Source: Bacteroidota bacterium (GTDB taxonomy: Bacteria; Bacteroidota; Bacteroidia; Flavobacteriales; Flavobacteriaceae). From it: 11,050 bases of DNA. The stretch is from positions 1-11,050 of the forward strand of contig JAEWLD010000288.1 of assembly GCA_023393485.1 (NCBI GenBank). The letters are read 5' to 3'. Below, piece after piece: positions 7,211-11,050 of this stretch. The first letter of the stretch is position 1. Each line of letters begins with the position of its first letter. Position numbers and translations under genes: made by a program. The notes under the pieces are model-generated. The model was not told the origin of the DNA, made no database searches, and saw only the letters and a program-made list of their open reading frames with translations.

Positions 7211-7483
7211 TTATTCGGCTGTCGTCGGATCGATCATCGCCGCGACGCGATTGACTGCATTGGCCGGAAAACCGCCTTGTCTGGCATGCTCACGCACCAT
7301 TTCTTCGTTTGGCGCGATGTATACGCAATAAATTTTATCGCCGGTCACAAAACTATTTACCCATTGGATTTCAGTGCCGAGTTTGTTTAAAACCCCACAT
7401 GAAGTCTGGGAAATTGCTTTCAATTGTTCCTGTGTCATGTTGCCCACGCCCGGAACTTCACGTTCAATTACATACTTTGGCAT
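7211..7483 (-). CDS. Small DUF4242 domain protein (SCO4226-like nickel-binding family)
   Basis: A 90-residue protein with no signal peptide or membrane segment. I recognise the DUF4242 pattern: MPKYVIEREVPGVGNMTQEQL at the N-terminus (a beta strand with the PG turn), VNSFVTGDKIYCVYIAPNEEMVREHARQGGFPANAVNRV and the terminal IDPTTAE. The family is a ferredoxin-like small fold; one Streptomyces member, SCO4226, is described as nickel-binding, but its cellular role is not settled, and I cannot say that this protein binds metal. The ATG at 7483 is the natural start. It lies 138 bp after thrC on the same strand, too far for clear coupling, and converges on nnrD with no intergenic base. Family assignment is from pattern memory. 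Confidence 0.8.
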   Translation of the reverse strand: MPKYVIEREVPGVGNMTQEQLKAISQTSCGVLNKLGTEIQWVNSFVTGDKIYCVYIAPNEEMVREHARQGGFPANAVNRVAAMIDPTTAE

Positions 7484-7621
7484 AATTTGAAAGATTTAAA
7501 AATTGACTTTGCAGGTTTCCTAAGACTGGGAAAGATTAAATTTAGTAAATAAAGTGCTATAAATGAGAAAATTGATTTGAAGTTTACATTGCTCGCCGGT
7601 CGGAGTAATCAGATAACGAAT
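7484..7621 (-). other. AT-rich spacer between thrC and the DUF4242 gene
   Basis: I see no convincing terminator for the threonine operon here. A 5-bp stem (TTTCC 7516-7520 with GGAAA 7529-7533) lacks a T-run on the minus strand. TAAATTTA at 7537-7544 is one base off a Bacteroidota -7 box but has no TTG upstream. Transcription may therefore read from thrC into DUF4242, or begin at a weak promoter here. Confidence 0.3.
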
Positions 7622-8923
7622 TTAATTTGGCAACTTCATGAGAAAGTTCCTCAATCCGTCATAATTTGAAATCTTCAAACTTCGCTTTTCTTTGTGCATA
7701 ATCGCAGAAATTTGCGCCGGAATTTCGGGAATCGCGCCAAGAATATCGGCAACCGAATCGAGAAATTTGACCGGATGCGCGGTCTCAAGAAATACTCCAA
7801 TACTGTCCGGGCGCGGATCAAGTTCGCGTTTCAATCCCAAATATCCTACTGCGCCGTGCGGTTCAAGCATGTAACCTGTCCGGATGAAAACCTGCTGCAT
7901 CGCAGTGCGGGTTTGCTCATCGGTAAATGAATACGACGAAAAATCACGCTGGAATGATTTGCGGTCGTCGCCATACAATTCGCGGATGCGGGCAAAATTG
8001 CTCGGGTTCGATACGTCCATTGCATTTGATAGCGTAGACTGGGTTTTACGCGGTTCGTAAGTCCAATTTTCAAGAAAACGCGGCACGGTATCGTTTGCAT
8101 TGGTGGCCGCGACAAAATGTGCGATAGGCAAACCGAGACGTTTGGCCAAAACGCCTGCGCAAATGTTGCCGAAATTGCCGCTCGGGCATGATACGATTAT
8201 AGTCAGGCCGTGTTTTTTGAGCGCGCGATACGCCAAAAAGAAGTAAAACATTTGCGGCAGCCAACGTGCAATGTTGATTGAATTGGCGGATGTCAAATGT
8301 CTGTCTTTCAACGATTCGTCCAAAAAAGCTTTTTTAGCCATATCCTGGCAGTCGTCAAAAGTTCCATCCACTTCAAGGGCGGTAATGTTTTGTCCCAAGG
8401 CGGTCAATTGTTTTTCCTGGATTTCACTGACTTTCCCCGACGGATATAAAATGACTACATCAACGCCTTCAACACCCAAAAAGCCGCTGGCCACGGCGCC
8501 GCCCGTATCGCCGGAGGTCGCCACCAGAACGGTATTGCGCCGGGTGTCATCGTCTTTGTGAAAATAGGCGAGACATCGTGCCATAAACCGCGCGCCGACG
8601 TCCTTGAAGGCCATTGTCGGGCCATGAAAGAGTTCAATCGAGTAAATATTTTTTTCAATCTCAACGATTGGAAATTCAAAACTCAAAGTTTCGTCAATGA
8701 TTTTTTTCAGGGCAGCATCGGGAATCTCGTCCCCGATGAACTGCCTGATTGCGGAAAACGCAATTTCATTTTCAGTCAAATTCTGAATATTGTCGAAAAA
8801 CTCATGAGGCAGTTGGGTAATCTTTTCAGGAAAATATAGGCCTTTGTCAGGCGCAATTCCATTGATTACGGCCTCGCGGAAAGATACTGAAGGCGCTTTG
8901 CGGTTGAGGCTGTGATATTTCAT
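7622..8923 (-). CDS. thrC: Threonine synthase
   Basis: A 433-residue PLP enzyme that converts O-phosphohomoserine to threonine, the last step of the pathway, in the cytoplasm. Seen in sequence: N-terminal MKYHSLNRKAPSVSFREAVINGIAPDKGLYFPE, ELFHGPTMAFKDVGARFM with the PLP lysine Lys107, the ATSGDTGGAVASGF loop (135-148), ANSINIARWLPQ (213-224), the cofactor-phosphate loop CPSGNFGN (246-253) and the late LEPHGAVGYLGL (353-364). Size and motifs fit the shorter bacterial type as in E. coli ThrC. The ATG at 8923 overlaps the thrB stop codon as ATGA, which predicts translational coupling. It is the last gene of thrA-thrB-thrC. Confidence 0.97.
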   Translation of the reverse strand: MKYHSLNRKAPSVSFREAVINGIAPDKGLYFPEKITQLPHEFFDNIQNLTENEIAFSAIRQFIGDEIPDAALKKIIDETLSFEFPIVEIEKNIYSIELFHGPTMAFKDVGARFMARCLAYFHKDDDTRRNTVLVATSGDTGGAVASGFLGVEGVDVVILYPSGKVSEIQEKQLTALGQNITALEVDGTFDDCQDMAKKAFLDESLKDRHLTSANSINIARWLPQMFYFFLAYRALKKHGLTIIVSCPSGNFGNICAGVLAKRLGLPIAHFVAATNANDTVPRFLENWTYEPRKTQSTLSNAMDVSNPSNFARIRELYGDDRKSFQRDFSSYSFTDEQTRTAMQQVFIRTGYMLEPHGAVGYLGLKRELDPRPDSIGVFLETAHPVKFLDSVADILGAIPEIPAQISAIMHKEKRSLKISNYDGLRNFLMKLPN

Positions 8924-9849
8924 CGCTTATCCAAAATTTTAATTCCGTCGGGGTTTACGGGCGAAATGTATGCGTCATACCCAACGCCGATTTTATCGTA
9001 TACGGCGCGCATTGCCGTAGCTACTGATTCAGCTTTCGCGATGCCTCTGCACAATGCAAAAATCGATGGTCCCGAACCCGATATCCCTGCGCCCAAAGCG
9101 CCATGCGCCAATGCTGCTTTTTTGGCGTCATCGAATCCGGGTATCAATTTTTTGCGGTAAGGTTCGGCTACGCCATCGTGCAATGAGCGCCCAATCAAAT
9201 CGTAGTCGTTCGTATATAGTCCTGCAATCAGCCCGCCAACATTTCCCCATTGCGCGATTGCCGTCTTAAGCGCCACTTCCTGTTTGAGTATGGCGCGCGC
9301 CTCGGCGGTCTTTACCTCAATTTTGGGATGGATGATCACAACTATCAGTTCAGGCGGACTTTCTATCCGGATAATGTCAATCGGATCATACCCGCGAATT
9401 AGTGTAAAACCGCCCAAAAGGGCAGGAGCGACATTGTCTGCATGATAACTTCCGCTGGCCAGATTTTCGCCCCAGCCTGCAAACCAAACCAGGTCTTTGG
9501 GATCGAAAGGCCGTCCGAGCAATTCGTTGATCCCGAAAACCGCGCCGGCTGCACTTGCGGCAGAACTGCCTATGCCGCTGCCAGTCCGTATCTTTTTGTC
9601 GATCTCAATTTCAAATCCGAAATCGGTCTGCCATTGCGCAAGCATTGCCAGTGCGGCCACGCCGGCCACGTTTTTTTCGGTCTCGAAGGGAAGTTCGCCG
9701 CCCGTGATCCGGGTGATCCGCACGCCGGGTTTTTCGGTTTTTGAAATCACCATTTCGTCGCCGATATTCTCCAGGCAAAGCCCAAGTATATCGAATCCGC
9801 ACGAAAGATTCGCGACAGTCGCGGGGCAGAATAATCGGATTTTTTTCAT
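8920..9849 (-). CDS. thrB: Homoserine kinase
   Basis: A 309-residue GHMP-family kinase that phosphorylates homoserine with ATP, feeding threonine synthase. The ATG at 9849 is chosen because it gives the family N-terminus MKKIRLFCPATVANLSCGFDILGLCL; an in-frame 23-codon extension would be translated from the repeat array and looks unlike any ThrB. Seen in sequence: the ATP-binding GHMP motif TGSGIGSSAASAAG (89-102), SYHADNVAPALLGGF (134-148) and the C-terminal motif GAGISGSGPSIFAL (253-266). Length matches E. coli ThrB. It starts 65 bp after thrA and overlaps thrC by ATGA. An AGGA lies about 9 bases before the ATG, inside a degenerate heptamer repeat. Confidence 0.96.
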   Translation of the reverse strand: MKKIRLFCPATVANLSCGFDILGLCLENIGDEMVISKTEKPGVRITRITGGELPFETEKNVAGVAALAMLAQWQTDFGFEIEIDKKIRTGSGIGSSAASAAGAVFGINELLGRPFDPKDLVWFAGWGENLASGSYHADNVAPALLGGFTLIRGYDPIDIIRIESPPELIVVIIHPKIEVKTAEARAILKQEVALKTAIAQWGNVGGLIAGLYTNDYDLIGRSLHDGVAEPYRKKLIPGFDDAKKAALAHGALGAGISGSGPSIFALCRGIAKAESVATAMRAVYDKIGVGYDAYISPVNPDGIKILDKR

Positions 9850-9905
9850 TGGTTGTTCCTGGTTTGTCTTTCGTCGTTTGTCGTTCTTCGTTGGCCGTTG
9901 GTCGT
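9850..9905 (-). repeat. Eight degenerate 7-bp tandem repeats in the thrA-thrB spacer
   Basis: Read on the minus strand the spacer divides exactly into eight heptamers: ACGACCA, ACGGCCA, ACGAAGA, ACGACAA, ACGACGA, AAGACAA, ACCAGGA, ACAACCA. The consensus is ACGACNA; each unit matches four to six of the six fixed positions. The array ends on the base before the thrB ATG and begins 9 bp after the thrA stop codon, so it fills 56 of 65 spacer bases. The seventh unit supplies the only Shine-Dalgarno-like AGGA. Confidence 0.8.
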
Positions 9906-9914
9906 CAAGCCGAA

Positions 9915-11050
9915 TCAAACATTTCCCATTCTGATTACGTCGGCGAAAATACCCGACGCGGTAACGGCCGCGCCTGCGCCTGCGCCTTTGATGATCAGCG
10001 GCTGGTCTGCATAACGGTCGGTATGGAAAAGCACGATGTTGTCTTTTCCTTCGAGATTGTAAAAAGGATGCTCAGGCGGAACCAATTGCAGTCCGATGCC
10101 CGCTTTTCCGTCCTTAAAATTAGCGACATATTTTAAACGGCAGCCATTGGACTTTGCGTTTCGATACATATCCTCAAAGTGTCGTGCATGGGTTTTGAGC
10201 GAAATAAAAAAATCGCCGACGGTTTTGGTTTCGAGACATTCCTTTGGCAGGAACGGATTGTTGACGATGTCTTCCATTTCCATCCGATAGCCGCTTTCGC
10301 GGATCAGGATCAGGATTTTGCGCGCGACATCGACGCCACTTAAATCGATTTTTGGATCGGGCTCGGTAAAACCTTGAATGCCTGCTTGTTTTACGACATC
10401 GTGGAAACTCGAATTTTCGTCGAAATTATTGAAAATGAAGTTGAGGCTGCCAGATAATACGGCTTGGATCTGATGAACATTGTCACCGGAGGCGATCATG
10501 TGCTTGAGCGTATCGATGATCGGCAGTCCTGCGCCGACGTTGGTCTCGAATAGAAACGGCGCATTGTATTTTCGCGACAGGGCTTTGAGATTGCTGTAAT
10601 TGTCATAGGTCGACGCGCATGCAATCTTATTGCAAGTCACGACCGCGATGTTCCTGGCCAAATAATCGGCATAAGTCATGGCGACGGTCTCACTTGCAGT
10701 AATGTCCACGAAAATGCTGTTGCGTAAATTGAGCGCTTTGGCTTTTGCGATAAACGATGATTGGTCTGCCGGCTGGCCGTCGGCAAGAAGATCTTTCCAT
10801 TGCCCGAGTGGCATGCCGCCTTCGTCGAAATGCATTTTCCTCGAATTCGAAAGTGCGATCACGCGCAGGTTTATTTTTCGGTTTTCTTTTAAAAACCGGT
10901 GTTGCTGATGAATTTGTCCGACAAATTTTTCACCGACATTGCCAACGCCCATCACAAAAAGATTGAGTTGTTTGATATTATCCTCAAAAAAAGTTTCGTG
11001 CAAAGTATTGAGCGCTTTTACGACGTCGCGATCATTGATGACTACCGAAA
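9915..11050 (-). CDS. thrA: Bifunctional aspartokinase/homoserine dehydrogenase, C-terminal (dehydrogenase) part, 5'-truncated
   Basis: The visible 377 codons are the homoserine dehydrogenase half, which reduces aspartate semialdehyde to homoserine with NAD(P)H. The frame is open to the right edge. The residues before the dehydrogenase domain (SVVINDRDVVKALNTLHETFF) resemble the aspartokinase-to-dehydrogenase linker of ThrA-type fusions rather than a protein start, and no ATG precedes the domain; the TTG at 11003 is therefore rejected as a start. Counting the 11003 codon as 1: the nucleotide-binding GVGNVG (19-24), FVDITASE (98-105), VVTCNKIA (121-128), ETNVGAGLPIIDTL (153-166), LSGSLNFIFNNF (183-194) and EPDPKIDLSGVDVARK (214-229), with Asp225 and Lys229 matching the catalytic pair of the family. 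It ends in KGAGAGAAVTASGIFADV. It is the first visible gene of the operon. The kinase domain and any leader attenuator lie outside. Confidence 0.93.
   Translation of the reverse strand, partial: SVVINDRDVVKALNTLHETFFEDNIKQLNLFVMGVGNVGEKFVGQIHQQHRFLKENRKINLRVIALSNSRKMHFDEGGMPLGQWKDLLADGQPADQSSFIAKAKALNLRNSIFVDITASETVAMTYADYLARNIAVVTCNKIACASTYDNYSNLKALSRKYNAPFLFETNVGAGLPIIDTLKHMIASGDNVHQIQAVLSGSLNFIFNNFDENSSFHDVVKQAGIQGFTEPDPKIDLSGVDVARKILILIRESGYRMEMEDIVNNPFLPKECLETKTVGDFFISLKTHARHFEDMYRNAKSNGCRLKYVANFKDGKAGIGLQLVPPEHPFYNLEGKDNIVLFHTDRYADQPLIIKGAGAGAAVTASGIFADVIRMGNV

Noticed and set aside
9850..9918. N-terminal extension of homoserine kinase through the heptamer repeats
   Set aside because: The 23 extra residues are charged low-complexity sequence; the ATG at 9849 begins the conserved family N-terminus.
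9741..10136. Antisense frame of 131 codons spanning the thrA-thrB junction
   Set aside because: Composition reflects the opposite-strand coding and the heptamer repeats; no start signal or family motif.

Overview
The window looks like core chromosome of a Bacteroidota bacterium, most likely Flavobacteriaceae. The evidence is the protein flavour (for example the YebC N-terminus beginning MGRAFEFRKGRKMKRW), AT-rich start regions with little Shine-Dalgarno signal, and promoter candidates of the Bacteroidota type (TTG, about 19-20 bp, TAnnTTTG). All the genes I recognise are housekeeping or biosynthetic. I see no phage, insertion sequence, CRISPR array, toxin-antitoxin or defence module, and I do not think the window holds a new multi-gene system.

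Left part (1-2090). The C-terminal catalytic half of an oligopeptidase B-like S9 peptidase runs in from the left edge on the + strand. A complete PLP-dependent enzyme of the cysteine synthase/CBS fold follows. It ends in a terminator facing a second terminator that serves the convergent yebC gene.

Middle (2091-6108, minus strand). Transcribed right to left are gcvT (glycine cleavage T protein), a periplasmic tail-specific protease (Prc/Tsp, S41) and yebC (TACO1-family factor), which has a good promoter of its own. A 265-bp gap separates gcvT from the divergent nnrD (NAD(P)H-hydrate dehydratase). It holds a GC-rich element with nested inverted repeats that no gene explains.

Right part (6374-11050). 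nnrD converges on a small DUF4242 gene with no base between the two stop codons. Upstream of DUF4242 on the minus strand lies a threonine operon in the order thrA (homoserine dehydrogenase half of a bifunctional protein, cut by the right edge), thrB, thrC. Together these take aspartate semialdehyde to threonine. thrB and thrC overlap as ATGA. The thrA-thrB spacer is almost entirely eight degenerate 7-bp repeats that stop exactly at the thrB start codon.

The non-coding signals most worth a second look are the GC-rich structured element near 6248-6337 and the heptamer array at 9850-9905.
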